Assembly: GCA_964591605.1 (NCBI GenBank)
Contig: CAZQEN010000257.1
Location: forward strand, 1 to 11,554
DNA from: CAYLLT01 sp964591605
Lineage (GTDB): Bacteria > Planctomycetota > Phycisphaerae > UBA1845 > PWPN01
DNA: 11,554 nt
Direction: 5' to 3'
Below the pieces are notes generated by a model. The model was not told the DNA's origin and searched no databases. It worked only from the letters and a program-made list of their open reading frames with translations. Shown here one piece after another: positions 1 through 6,793 of the stretch (within the stretch, counting starts at the first letter, position 1; each line of letters opens with the position of its first letter). The translations under genes were made by a program, and so were the position numbers.

Positions 1-454
1 CGATGTTGTTACTGGCAGTATACCCCATCCCGAAGTACAGGTCAATCCCTCTGTGTGCCCTTTTTCACGAATTCCGGTCAGTTGGGGTGTAGACCGCCAA
101 TCCAGTGCCATGCGTCCTGACCATCCGCCCGCCGGCGTCGCCCACCATTCACGCCCCGCGCGACAGACGCCAGCTTCTCTGAGGAAGTTCTTCGCCCCCC
201 GCTTTCACCCTCGCCAGGCGACAAGATGAATCCACCGCAGATTCTAAAACCCACGAACCAACGCCTGATGCACTGGAAAACAACGCAGACACAGAAGACA
301 GGCGGGACGGGTCCGACCGCTCAGTCACACTGCCTCTTTCCCGTTCACGAGCGTCGACGCGCGGAGCCGGGCTGCTCAAAGGGCCCTGAAGGGGCAGGCC
401 GCCAACTGCTCCGGAAACGCTGCTCTCGGACCTTCACGGACGCGGCCAAGCGGC

Positions 455-482
455 CCGACGGGGCTCTCCATGGGCCCGTCGG
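455..482. repeat. 8-bp inverted repeat (hairpin) in leader
   Basis: The arms CCGACGGG (455-462) and CCCGTCGG (475-482) pair perfectly around a 12-nt loop. No T-run follows on either strand, so a standard intrinsic terminator is not supported. It could be an RNA structure in a long 5' leader of the gene at 673, or chance in GC-rich DNA. Confidence 0.35.
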
Positions 483-659
483 TCTGCAAAGCCCGCTGTG
501 CAAGTCACTTATGGATTCCAGGGCGAGTCTAACGTTCGTCGGCTTTCTGTGTCCTCTTGTAAGGCGACAGCGAGTTGAGCACCGCCCGGCGGCGGAGTCG
601 GGCCAGACTGCAGAGCTCAGGCAGGGGAGCGCGTATCCCGCTCGGAATGACCGACACGC

Positions 660-665
660 AAGGAG
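660..665 (+). promoter_or_regulatory. Ribosome binding site fixing the start at 673
   Basis: A Shine-Dalgarno sequence AAGGAG lies 7 nt before the ATG at 673. It decides the start of the secreted protein: a good signal peptide begins at this ATG, while the in-frame ATG far upstream at 226 has neither. Confidence 0.75.
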
Positions 666-672
666 ACAAGAA

Positions 673-1350
673 ATGACACTGTTGAAATACACCGTTTGCG
701 GAGTCCTGCTGGTCGCCAGCACGGCCATGGCCGGTCACCGGAGGCACCGAACCTATGTGGCCGGAGAGGTGGTGGGTGCGTACTGGGTGGCCGCGCCGTA
801 CGCCTATGTGGCCGCAGCGCCCGTCTACCAGCCGGCACCGGCCGTTGCCGTCGCGCCGGTCTATCAGCCCGCCCCCGTCGTCGTCACCGAGGCGCCCGCC
901 CCGGTCCAGCAGACCGTGGTTTACGCGGAGAGCCGCCGCAGCGACTGCGACACTTGCCGGCCGTGCAAGGTCAAGTGCGGCAAAGCCAAGATCGAGGAGC
1001 TCAAAGGCAAAGGCTGCTGCACGCCCGAGGGCTTGAGCGGGTGCATCCGCTACGAGGTCGAAACCGAATACATCGCTCCCGGCCAGCTCGACCTGGTGCT
1101 GGAGTTCAGCCATCGCGGTCAGAAGCTGACCGACGAGCAGGGGCGGCCGATCACGGTGGTCGTCCCGCTGGACGATCCGTCCGACGTGGATGACGAAGAG
1201 ATCGAGTACAAGGGCAGCGTGCCGACGCCTCTGCCCAGTGGTCCGTGGTGCGAAGATCTGCGGATCCACGGCCAGGTCGTCAACCGCGGCACCAACACCG
1301 TCCTGGATCGGGACAAGGGCGCGCTGGAACTGCCGGAGATCGACGACTGA
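673..1350 (+). CDS. Cys-rich secreted protein of unknown function
   Basis: A 225-residue protein that I do not recognise as a named family. The ATG at 673 follows AAGGAG by 7 nt. Residues 1-20 form a typical signal peptide: Lys5, a hydrophobic core around CGVLLVAS, and AMA before Gly21. Residues 21-85 are low-complexity, rich in Ala, Val, Pro and Tyr, and carry a duplicated APVYQPAP unit (49-56 and 61-68). A cysteine cluster follows (C92, C95, C98, C102, C115, C116, C124; C193 later), resembling a metal- or disulfide-stabilised knob. From about 125 the sequence turns acidic and strand-like, including DDPSDVDDEE at 167-176. It is probably exported and perhaps anchored at the cell surface; that is inference from signal and composition only. 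It converges on the MCE operon, so it is not part of it. Confidence 0.8.
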   Translation: MTLLKYTVCGVLLVASTAMAGHRRHRTYVAGEVVGAYWVAAPYAYVAAAPVYQPAPAVAVAPVYQPAPVVVTEAPAPVQQTVVYAESRRSDCDTCRPCKVKCGKAKIEELKGKGCCTPEGLSGCIRYEVETEYIAPGQLDLVLEFSHRGQKLTDEQGRPITVVVPLDDPSDVDDEEIEYKGSVPTPLPSGPWCEDLRIHGQVVNRGTNTVLDRDKGALELPEIDD

Positions 1351-1375
1351 CCTTCGCGGGGCGGGCCCGGCTTCA

Positions 1376-1470
1376 GAGCGTGTACGGGAAGCGGTCGAAC
1401 CGACGGGGTCCAGCCGTCAGGGACGGGTTCCTCAGCATATTCGCGTACCGCTTCCTTACGGGCGCGGCTC
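1376..1470. repeat. Inverted pair of REP-like sequences
   Basis: The arm GGAAGCGGT (1387-1395) is matched by its exact complement ACCGCTTCC (1447-1455), 51 nt apart. The similarity extends outward: both copies, read toward the loop, begin GAGC and end GGAAGCGGT (1376-1395 on +, 1470-1447 on -), with the left copy about 4 nt shorter. The right copy resembles, from memory, a short dispersed sequence often seen between genes in planctomycete and acidobacterial genomes, where stray translation gives PYGRGSDR-type peptides. It sits between convergent genes, a usual place for REP/BIME elements. The inverted repeat is visible; its membership of a genome-wide family is inference. Confidence 0.5.
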
Positions 1471-1490
1471 TGATCGAGGTTCTCGCGCCG

Positions 1491-1507
1491 GCCCTCAGAC
1501 CGAGGGC
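1491..1507. terminator. Candidate terminator hairpin after the MCE operon
   Basis: A 6-bp GC-rich stem, GCCCTC (1491-1496) with GAGGGC (1502-1507), closes a 5-nt loop. It begins 6 nt beyond the stop of the MCE gene on the minus strand and also lies downstream of the convergent gene ending at 1350, so it could serve both. There is no U-tract on either side, so intrinsic termination is uncertain. Confidence 0.35.
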
Positions 1508-1513
1508 GCCCGA

Positions 1514-2848
1514 TCACTTGATCTTGAGCTGTTCCCACAGCGCCGATTCCGCCCGGTTGAAGCCCTCGAACGTGCGGTTGAGCTGGTCGGCCAGGCTTTT
1601 GAGCTCCCGGGCCTCGACGCCCTGCACGCCGTTCTGAGAGAGCGACTGCAGGCGCACGACGGCATCATCGAGCTTCGCGGCGGCGTCGGCGAACGCCCGG
1701 GCGGCGTCGTGCACGTTGGCCCGCTCGGCCTCGGCCAGCGTCGGCTGATAGAACAGCCGCCACGGATTGCGGCGGATCTCCTTGCTGGCCGCCTTGAGGT
1801 GATCGCTCGTCTCCTTCATGTTGGCCAGCATGCCGTTCAGGTTCTCCCTGTTCATCAGCACGATGTCGCGCGTGTTTGACGTGATGGTGCTGAGGTCCTT
1901 GAGCGACGCTTCGAACCGATCGATGGCCACGTGCACCTTCGCGAGCAGGCCGGCGGCCTGAGCCGGGTCGAGCTGGGCGGCGAGCCGGGTGGCAACCTGC
2001 TCTTCGAGGATCTGGCTGGCGTTCCTCACCCGGGCGATCGCCTCGGTCATGGGTTGTTTGTTCTCGTTGAGCAGCGTGACCAGGGTCCCGAGGCCCTCGT
2101 GGAGGGTATCGAGCACGCCGTGCAGGCGGGCGATCGCCCCCGCGCTGTTCTGGAGGTCGACCTGGGTCTTGATCAGGCGGGTGGCCTCGTTCAGTTGGTC
2201 CAGGACGCCATGCAGCTTCGAGATCAGGGCGTCCTTCTGCTGCGAATCGAGCTCCGCGCGGACGCGGCTGGTGACCGTGCCGAGGTCGTCGAGCGAGGCA
2301 TGCAGCTTGCGGACGAGCGAATCGGGCGCGCCGGCGTCGAGCTGGGCCCGCAGCAGGGCGAGCAGGCTGGCCGGGTCGCGCGGATCGAGCTGGGCGCTGA
2401 GCGTGCGCGTCAGGTCGGCCAGATCCTGCGAGCGCCCCCCCTCGACGATCTCACTATCCTGCACTGGCCGGCCCAGGCCGCGATCGAGGATCAGGAGCCG
2501 CCCCGGCCCTCCCAGGAGCGGGCCTTCGGGCACCATCCGGCAGTCCTGCCGCAGGCCCAGCGACCGGTCCACCTGGATCCCCACCACGGCAAAGAGGTTC
2601 TCGTGCCCCGTCTGCGGATCCTTCATGTCGGCCAGGTCGAGGCTTCGCACGCTGCCGACCGTCTGCCCCCCGCAGGCCACCTCGCTGCCCACCCGCAGCG
2701 TCGTCGTCAAGCGGTCGTGCGGAAACCGCACGCGCAGCCGCAGGTCGCCCCCTCCGCGCGGTGCCAGAAAGACCACCACGCCGACAAAGAGCGTCACGAA
2801 CAGGATGATGGCCAGACCCAGCTTGAAGGCGTTGCGTTCAGCCGGCAT
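1514..2848 (-). CDS. MCE family (MlaD-like) lipid transport protein
   Basis: A 444-residue substrate-binding component of an MCE lipid ABC transporter, anchored in the inner membrane and extending into the periplasm. Residues 9-29 form the N-terminal membrane anchor. About 35-123 is one MCE domain, with the family pattern RVGS.V..GGQ.VG.V near 52-67 and an LLGGPG turn at 111-116. The rest is long and helical (about 145-444). It contains an exact 30-residue repeat at D171, D201 and D231, each with [KR]LHxxLDxL ten residues in, and a diverged copy at D294. NPWRLFYQP at 361-369 precedes a final helical segment. It is much longer than E. coli MlaD (about 180 residues), so it may form an extended helical bundle or tube like other long MCE proteins (inference). 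It is last in its operon, 2 nt after the ATPase gene. Confidence 0.9.
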   Translation of the reverse strand: MPAERNAFKLGLAIILFVTLFVGVVVFLAPRGGGDLRLRVRFPHDRLTTTLRVGSEVACGGQTVGSVRSLDLADMKDPQTGHENLFAVVGIQVDRSLGLRQDCRMVPEGPLLGGPGRLLILDRGLGRPVQDSEIVEGGRSQDLADLTRTLSAQLDPRDPASLLALLRAQLDAGAPDSLVRKLHASLDDLGTVTSRVRAELDSQQKDALISKLHGVLDQLNEATRLIKTQVDLQNSAGAIARLHGVLDTLHEGLGTLVTLLNENKQPMTEAIARVRNASQILEEQVATRLAAQLDPAQAAGLLAKVHVAIDRFEASLKDLSTITSNTRDIVLMNRENLNGMLANMKETSDHLKAASKEIRRNPWRLFYQPTLAEAERANVHDAARAFADAAAKLDDAVVRLQSLSQNGVQGVEARELKSLADQLNRTFEGFNRAESALWEQLKIK

Positions 2849-2850
2849 GT

Positions 2851-3726
2851 TCAGCCCTCAATGATGATCTTCTCAAAATCGCACAGTCCTTCCGAGTCGG
2901 TGAGCGGCCCCTGCGTGTGACCGCTCAGGAACTGGTGGATGATGCGCGCGTCGCGCGTGGGCAGGGTCGCCGGGTCGCTGGCCCGGATCGCCTCGAAATC
3001 GGCCCGCGGGCCGATCATGAGCACGCGTCCCTTATCGAGCATCACCATGCGGTCCGCGATGCGGAACGCCGAATCCATTTCATGTGTGACCACCACGCTG
3101 GTGACCCGCAGCTTCTTCGAGAGATTGATGATCAGGTCGTCGATGGCCGCCGAGGTGACCGGATCGAGCCCGGCCGAGGGCTCGTCGTAAAAGAGGATCT
3201 CCGGATCGAGGGCGGTCGCCCGGGCCAGGCCCGCTCGCTTCTTTTGGCCTCCCGATAGCTGCGACGGCATTTTGTCGCGGTGCGGGAGCATCCGCACCTG
3301 CTGGAGCTTAAGCGTGACCACGATGTCGATGATCGACGGGTCGACGTACGAGTGTTCCTTGAGCGGGAGGGCCACGTTCTCGGCCACGGTCATCGAGTTG
3401 AACAGCGCGCCGCTCTGGAACAGGATGCCCAGGCGCTTGCGCAGCTCGTCGAGCCGGCGGGCGTCCATGGTCAGCAGGTCGCACGGCTCGGGCATCGAGC
3501 GGATCCGGTAGTAGATCTGCCCCGCGTCCGGGCGGATCTCGCCGATCAGGCANNNNNNNNNNAGCGTGCTCTTGCCGCAGCCCGAGCCGCCCATGACCAC
3601 GAGCGTCTCGCCCGGATAGATGTCGAAGGACACGCCGTCCAGGACGCGGACCGGCCCGCCGTCGTTGTCGCGGAAGGTGACCACCAGGCCGCGGATCGAG
3701 ATCACGGGTTGTGACGACGCGCTCAT
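2851..3726 (-). CDS. mlaF: MlaF-like ABC transporter ATPase (contains an N gap)
   Basis: The ATP-hydrolysing subunit of the MCE lipid transporter, on the cytoplasmic face of the permease; 291 residues as written. Visible motifs are Walker A GGSGCGKST at 46-54, the Q-loop Gln in LFQSGALF at 102-109, signature LSGGQKKR at 157-164, Walker B ILFYDEPSAGLDP at 177-189 and H-loop His215 in VVVTHEMD. The LFQSGALF and LDPEILFYDEP wording is typical of MlaF/Mkl-type ATPases. Ten Ns at 3553-3562 hide residues just after Walker A. The frame is kept, but the spacing to the following LIGEIRPDAG looks one residue too long. The ATG (3726-3724) overlaps the permease stop by one base (TAATG), which implies translational coupling. 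The C-terminal region after about 245 is a family-specific tail. Confidence 0.93.
   Translation of the reverse strand: MSASSQPVISIRGLVVTFRDNDGGPVRVLDGVSFDIYPGETLVVMGGSGCGKSTXXXXCLIGEIRPDAGQIYYRIRSMPEPCDLLTMDARRLDELRKRLGILFQSGALFNSMTVAENVALPLKEHSYVDPSIIDIVVTLKLQQVRMLPHRDKMPSQLSGGQKKRAGLARATALDPEILFYDEPSAGLDPVTSAAIDDLIINLSKKLRVTSVVVTHEMDSAFRIADRMVMLDKGRVLMIGPRADFEAIRASDPATLPTRDARIIHQFLSGHTQGPLTDSEGLCDFEKIIIEG
3553..3562. other. Assembly gap (10 N) within the ATPase gene
   Basis: Ten unknown bases lie directly after the Walker A codons. Ten is a common placeholder length. Residue spacing against the usual STLLRxxxG pattern of ABC ATPases suggests that about seven bases are really missing, which would restore an STLxxCLIG reading. 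Either length keeps the frame. Confidence 0.9.
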
Positions 3727-4580
3727 TACCACCCGAACGTGTAGAAGACGCTGGTGAACACGCAATCCGTGGCGATCAGGGCGACGATGGAGCGCACCAC
3801 CGTGGCCGTCGTGGCCCGACCGACGCCCTCCGCGCTCGCGCGGGCGCTGAAGCCCTCGTGGCATGCGATCAGCGCAATCAGCATGCCGAATACGCCGGAC
3901 TTGACCAGCCCGCTGAGGAAGTCGCGGTACATCAGCGTGTCGTAGGTGTTCGACAGGTACGTCGCGGGGCGGATGCCCAGGGCCGCCCACGCGGTGAGCA
4001 GGCCGCCCAGCACGCCCACCACGTCGGCCAGCACCGTGAGCCCGACCAGCATGACGATCGTGGCCGCCAGCCGGGGCACGACGAGGAACCGGATCGGGTT
4101 CAGCGCGTGAGCCCGGAGGGCCTTGATCTCCTCGGATTGCACCATCGCCCCCACCTCCGCCGCGATGGCCGCCCCGGCAAAGCCGCTCAGCACAATCCCC
4201 GAGAGCAGCGGGCCCAGTTCGCGGAACATGGCAATGGCCACCACGTCGGCCACCCGCTCCACCGAGCCGTACGACCTCAGGATCGGGGCCATCTGCAGGG
4301 CGAGGATGATGCCGATGAAGATCTGGACGATGAAGATGATCGGAATGCTGTAGACGCCGACGCGAACCATCTGGGCGGCGATGGCCGCGGCCCCGACCTT
4401 GCCCCCGCGCCCGAAGAAGCCGCGGGCAAACCACCAGAGCGCGTCACCGAGCAGATAGCCCAGGCTGCCGACGTAACGCACGCCGTACGCCAGCCGTCGG
4501 GCCGTGCCCAGCGCCGCGTACCCCACCGCCGTCACGGCGGCCACGAGTCGCGAAGGCCGGCTGGGGGCAACGCCGCTCAT
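3726..4580 (-). CDS. mlaE: MlaE-like ABC transporter permease
   Basis: The inner-membrane permease of the MCE lipid transporter; 284 residues, close to the family norm of about 260. An amphipathic N-terminal region precedes several membrane segments at about 77-97, 119-146, 168-198, 225-240 and 262-282. The MlaE/YrbE signature is clear: FRELGPLLSG at 119-128 followed by AIAAEVGAM at 138-146, with the family's conserved Glu142. NPIRFLVVPR at 161-170 is also typical. The ATG overlaps the stop of the STAS gene in an ATGA arrangement (4577-4580), and its own TAA shares a base with the ATPase start. These overlaps indicate one transcript with coupled translation. In the Mla paradigm it pairs with the ATPase and STAS subunit in the cytoplasm and with the MCE protein on the periplasmic side. 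Confidence 0.94.
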   Translation of the reverse strand: MSGVAPSRPSRLVAAVTAVGYAALGTARRLAYGVRYVGSLGYLLGDALWWFARGFFGRGGKVGAAAIAAQMVRVGVYSIPIIFIVQIFIGIILALQMAPILRSYGSVERVADVVAIAMFRELGPLLSGIVLSGFAGAAIAAEVGAMVQSEEIKALRAHALNPIRFLVVPRLAATIVMLVGLTVLADVVGVLGGLLTAWAALGIRPATYLSNTYDTLMYRDFLSGLVKSGVFGMLIALIACHEGFSARASAEGVGRATTATVVRSIVALIATDCVFTSVFYTFGW

Positions 4581-4924
4581 TCCGCCAGGGCCTCCGCCTG
4601 CATCGGGTAGATGCTGAAGAACCGGTCGAGATGCGTCACCTCAAACACGCCGCGCACGCGCTCCTGCAGACTGCAGAGCCGCAGAGACCCGCCATAGGCC
4701 TTGAGCCGCCGGAACACTTCGACGAACAGGCTGACGCCCGACGAATCGATGTACCCCACGCCGCCGAGGTCCACGACCAGCCGTTGGGGCCGCTGGCCGC
4801 ACACCTCGACGATGGCCTGGTGCACGGCCGGCGTCTGATGCATGTCGATGTCGCCCGCCAATTCCACGATGGCGGTCCCCTGCTCCCAGCGGATCGAACG
4901 GATCGAACCCGGCTCAGTGTCCAT
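4577..4924 (-). CDS. STAS domain protein (MlaB-like)
   Basis: A 115-residue single STAS domain protein. The core reads AIVELAGDID at 18-27, then LVVDLGGVGYIDSSGV at 49-64. The DSSG motif (60-63) is the site where anti-sigma antagonists such as SpoIIAA are phosphorylated, so Ser61 is a candidate phosphosite. Its position as first gene before mlaE, overlapping by four bases, points to a subunit or regulator of the transporter ATPase, as MlaB is, rather than to a sigma-factor partner switch; no anti-sigma kinase gene is nearby. I chose the ATG at 4924 because GAGGAG precedes it at 6-nt spacing and the domain begins close after it. In-frame ATGs at 4984 and 4990 would add about 20 residues with no STAS resemblance, although GGAGG sits 8 nt before the one at 4984. 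Confidence 0.87.
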   Translation of the reverse strand: MDTEPGSIRSIRWEQGTAIVELAGDIDMHQTPAVHQAIVEVCGQRPQRLVVDLGGVGYIDSSGVSLFVEVFRRLKAYGGSLRLCSLQERVRGVFEVTHLDRFFSIYPMQAEALAE

Positions 4925-4929
4925 CGACT

Positions 4930-4936
4930 GCTCCTC
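4930..4936 (-). promoter_or_regulatory. Ribosome binding site of the STAS gene
   Basis: On the minus strand GAGGAGC ends 5 nt before the ATG at 4924. It supports the short STAS start over the in-frame ATGs at 4984 and 4990. Confidence 0.6.
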
Positions 4937-5050
4937 GCGGCACGCCGGCACCCAGGCCGACCATGCCAAAGCGCTGCTGATCATGTTCATCCCCTCCGGC
5001 TGCGTGCACGAGCCGGGCCCGTCCGGGTCGAGCGATGCCGTCTCGTGTTC

Positions 5051-5095
5051 GGGCTAACGAAGCCCGTGTGGCCGACACGCCGGTATCCGTCGGCC
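5051..5095. repeat. Two small hairpins between the lipoprotein and STAS genes
   Basis: GGGCT/AGCCC (5051-5055, 5061-5065) has a 5-nt loop, and GGCCGAC/GTCGGCC (5070-5076, 5089-5095) a 12-nt loop. They fall in the 194-bp gap, 24-68 bases past the stop of the HEAT lipoprotein gene. They may attenuate or end that transcript before the MCE operon, but no U-tract follows, so this is only a candidate. Confidence 0.3.
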
Positions 5096-5118
5096 GACCT
5101 CGCCCGCGGCTGGCGCCG

Positions 5119-5484
5119 TCACGGAGGCGATTCCTGAGTCTGTGCTACGGCGGCGCCCGAGGGGCCCGAGTACTCCCGCCAGCGCTCGATGGCCTTTTCC
5201 CGCTCCCGCTGTGGTGCCTGATAGCGGTATCCCAGACGCGTGCCGGTCAGGCGCTCGAGAGCGAGGATCGCATAGAACCGCACCGCCTCGTCCTCATCGG
5301 CCAGGCGATCGACCAGTATACCAATGACGCTGCGGTCGTGGATGTCGGCGGCGTGGCGGATCGCGTTGATCCGGTCCGCCGGTTGCTCCGCGTTCAGCGC
5401 GGCCGGATACGCTGGCCGGGGCGGACGACACCCCCCCATGGCCAGCAGGATCACCGGTATCCAGACGCCCAGGAGTCCGCGCAT
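5119..5484 (-). CDS. Small HEAT-repeat lipoprotein
   Basis: A 121-residue predicted lipoprotein. A hydrophobic leader (GLLGVWIPVILLAMG) ends in a lipobox-like MGGC with Cys19 as the lipidated residue, so it should be processed by the signal peptidase II encoded nearby. Residues about 34-80 form one or two HEAT-type helix pairs (ADRINAIRHAAD, then SVIGILVDRL and EAVRFYAILALERLTG). The end, GYRYQAP then REKAIERWREY at 95-105, resembles short HEAT lipoproteins I know from planctomycetes. HEAT repeats usually bind proteins; the partner is unknown. The start ATG at 5484 has no good Shine-Dalgarno, but a TATAAT box lies about 57 bases upstream. A gap of 157 bp from ribD and 194 bp to the STAS gene suggests its own transcript. 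Confidence 0.78.
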   Translation of the reverse strand: MRGLLGVWIPVILLAMGGCRPPRPAYPAALNAEQPADRINAIRHAADIHDRSVIGILVDRLADEDEAVRFYAILALERLTGTRLGYRYQAPQREREKAIERWREYSGPSGAAVAQTQESPP

Positions 5485-5540
5485 CGTGCGAATAGAGAGG
5501 CACCCTCAACACGAAAGGCGATGAACTGTACCGGCCGCGG

Positions 5541-5570
5541 ATTATACGGGGAGGCAGCACAGCACCTGAA
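5541..5570 (-). promoter_or_regulatory. Probable sigma-70 promoter of the HEAT lipoprotein gene
   Basis: On the minus strand a perfect TATAAT (5546-5541) is preceded, with 18-bp spacing, by a weak -35 TTCAGG (5570-5565). It would place the transcript start near 5534 and give a 5' leader of about 50 nt. It is one of few AT-rich spots in this gap. Confidence 0.5.
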
Positions 5571-5641
5571 ATGCGGGCGGGCTCCACCGCAGGGGCCGCT
5601 CGTCGGCGAAGGCCGGAGAATCGGGCGATCCGGCGCCGGGT

Positions 5642-6793
5642 TTACGTCCCGGCCCGCCGGACCCACTCGCCCGGATCGCTCAGACGGAGATTGTAGAGGT
5701 AATCGCCGCCGATGTCGCGAACGTGCAGCGTCCGCGGCCGGGCGACGTCCGCCATCCGCCGGGCACCCGTCCCTCCCAGGGGCCCGGGCGCCTCTTGCCC
5801 GCCGATCAGACGCGGCGACACAAACACGAACGCTTCGTCCACCAGTCCGGCATCGTACAGCGCCCCGGCCGTCCGACCGCCCCCTTCGACCAGCACGTTG
5901 GCCATCCCGCGCGCGGCCAGTTCCCGCAGCAGCCGATCCAGATGCAGGCCGCGGGGCGTGCCCGCGACCTCGAGCACCTCGACGCCCGCCCGCTGCAGCG
6001 CTTGCCGCCGGGACGCCGAAGCGGCCTTCGCCTTCGCCACGGCCAGCGTGGGCACCCGCCGGGCGGTCCGCACCAGCCTGGACGACAGCGGAAGCCGCAG
6101 GCGCGGATCGATCACGATGCGCGTGGCCACCCGCCGAGCCGGGGCGTCGCGGCAGGTCAGATCCGGATCGTCCGCCAGCACCGTATGGATCCCGACGACG
6201 ATGGCGTCCACGCGGCCCCGCAACCGGTGCACCCATCGACGGGCCCGCTCCCCGCTGATCCACTTCGAGTCGCCCGTGCGGGTTGCGATCTTCCCGTCCA
6301 GACTCTGCGCCCACTTGAGGATCACCCACGGCTGCCGGCGGCACTGGAGCTTCAGATACGGGCCCATCAGTTCGAGGGCTTCGGCCTCGCAGACGCCCAG
6401 GCGCACGTCGATGCCCGCCCGTCGCAGGATCGCCGCGCCCTGTCCGCGCATCCGGGGGAACGGATCGCAGGTGGCGGCCACCACACGCCGGACGCCGGCC
6501 GTGATGAGCGCGTCAGTGCAGGGCGGGGTCTTGCCGAAGTGACAGCAGGGCTCGAGCGTCACGTAGACGGTGCTGCCGCGCGCGGTTCCGCCGATCGAGC
6601 GGAGGGCGTGGACCTCGGCGTGCGGACCGCCGAACCGATCGTGGTAGCCCTCGCCGATGATGCGGCCGCCGCGCACGATCACGCAGCCGACCATCGGATT
6701 CGGCTCGACGCGTCCCTCGCCGCGCCGGGCCAGGGCCAGCGCACGGCGCATGAACTTCTCATGCAGGGCGGAATCAGGTGTTCGCGTTGGCAT
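5642..6793 (-). CDS. ribD: Riboflavin biosynthesis bifunctional deaminase/reductase RibD
   Basis: A two-domain cytoplasmic enzyme of 383 residues, close to the usual length (about 365). It deaminates and then reduces the pyrimidine intermediate after GTP cyclohydrolase II in riboflavin synthesis. Deaminase domain (about 11-150): PNPMVGCVIV at 31-40, the HAE zinc/catalytic motif at 58-60 (Glu60 as proton shuttle), and EPCCHFGKTPPC at 81-92 with zinc ligands Cys83 and Cys92. Reductase domain (about 155-370): LKWAQSLDGKIAT at 159-171, SKWISGE at 176-182, GIHTVLADDPDLT at 201-213 and LVEGGGRTAGAL at 301-312. All key residues are present. The ATG lies 20 bases inside the end of lspA, implying coupled translation. 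A later ATG at 6751 would avoid the overlap but cut into the conserved HEKFMRRAL start. No other rib gene is in the window. Confidence 0.95.
   Translation of the reverse strand: MPTRTPDSALHEKFMRRALALARRGEGRVEPNPMVGCVIVRGGRIIGEGYHDRFGGPHAEVHALRSIGGTARGSTVYVTLEPCCHFGKTPPCTDALITAGVRRVVAATCDPFPRMRGQGAAILRRAGIDVRLGVCEAEALELMGPYLKLQCRRQPWVILKWAQSLDGKIATRTGDSKWISGERARRWVHRLRGRVDAIVVGIHTVLADDPDLTCRDAPARRVATRIVIDPRLRLPLSSRLVRTARRVPTLAVAKAKAASASRRQALQRAGVEVLEVAGTPRGLHLDRLLRELAARGMANVLVEGGGRTAGALYDAGLVDEAFVFVSPRLIGGQEAPGPLGGTGARRMADVARPRTLHVRDIGGDYLYNLRLSDPGEWVRRAGT

Larger units (their letters stand above)
1..672. other. Gene-free leader region
   Basis: This stretch of about 670 bases holds no gene I can support. 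Open frames cross it on both strands, but their translations are rich in Arg, Pro and Ser, show no domain, and have no ribosome binding site. The frame of the downstream secreted protein stays open back to an ATG at 226, but that extension reads as non-coding sequence and would put a signal peptide in mid-protein. I looked for tRNA, tmRNA, SRP RNA and RNase P hallmarks and recognised none. The one clear structure is the hairpin at 455-482. I see no convincing sigma-70 promoter. The left edge may include the flank of a gene outside the window. Confidence 0.6.

Noticed and set aside
350..500. Possible structured RNA gene (SRP RNA or RNase P-like) in the leader
   Set aside because: The GC-rich hairpins caught my eye, but none of the conserved sequence blocks of these RNAs is present.
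226..672. N-terminal extension of the secreted protein from the ATG at 226
   Set aside because: The frame is open, but the extension has no ribosome binding site, reads as non-coding, and would bury a clean signal peptide at residue 150. The ATG at 673 has AAGGAG in front.
1931..2920. Long open frame on the + strand opposite the MCE gene
   Set aside because: It is antisense to a well-supported gene with strong third-position GC bias; the translation shows no domain and no start signal.
3711..4610. Long + strand open frame opposite the permease gene
   Set aside because: The translation is a His/Arg/Asp-rich mixture typical of the antisense of GC-rich coding DNA, while the minus strand has full MlaE motifs.
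4577..4924. STAS protein as part of a sigma-factor partner-switching module
   Set aside because: No anti-sigma kinase or phosphatase gene is adjacent, and the four-base overlap with mlaE points to a transporter subunit.
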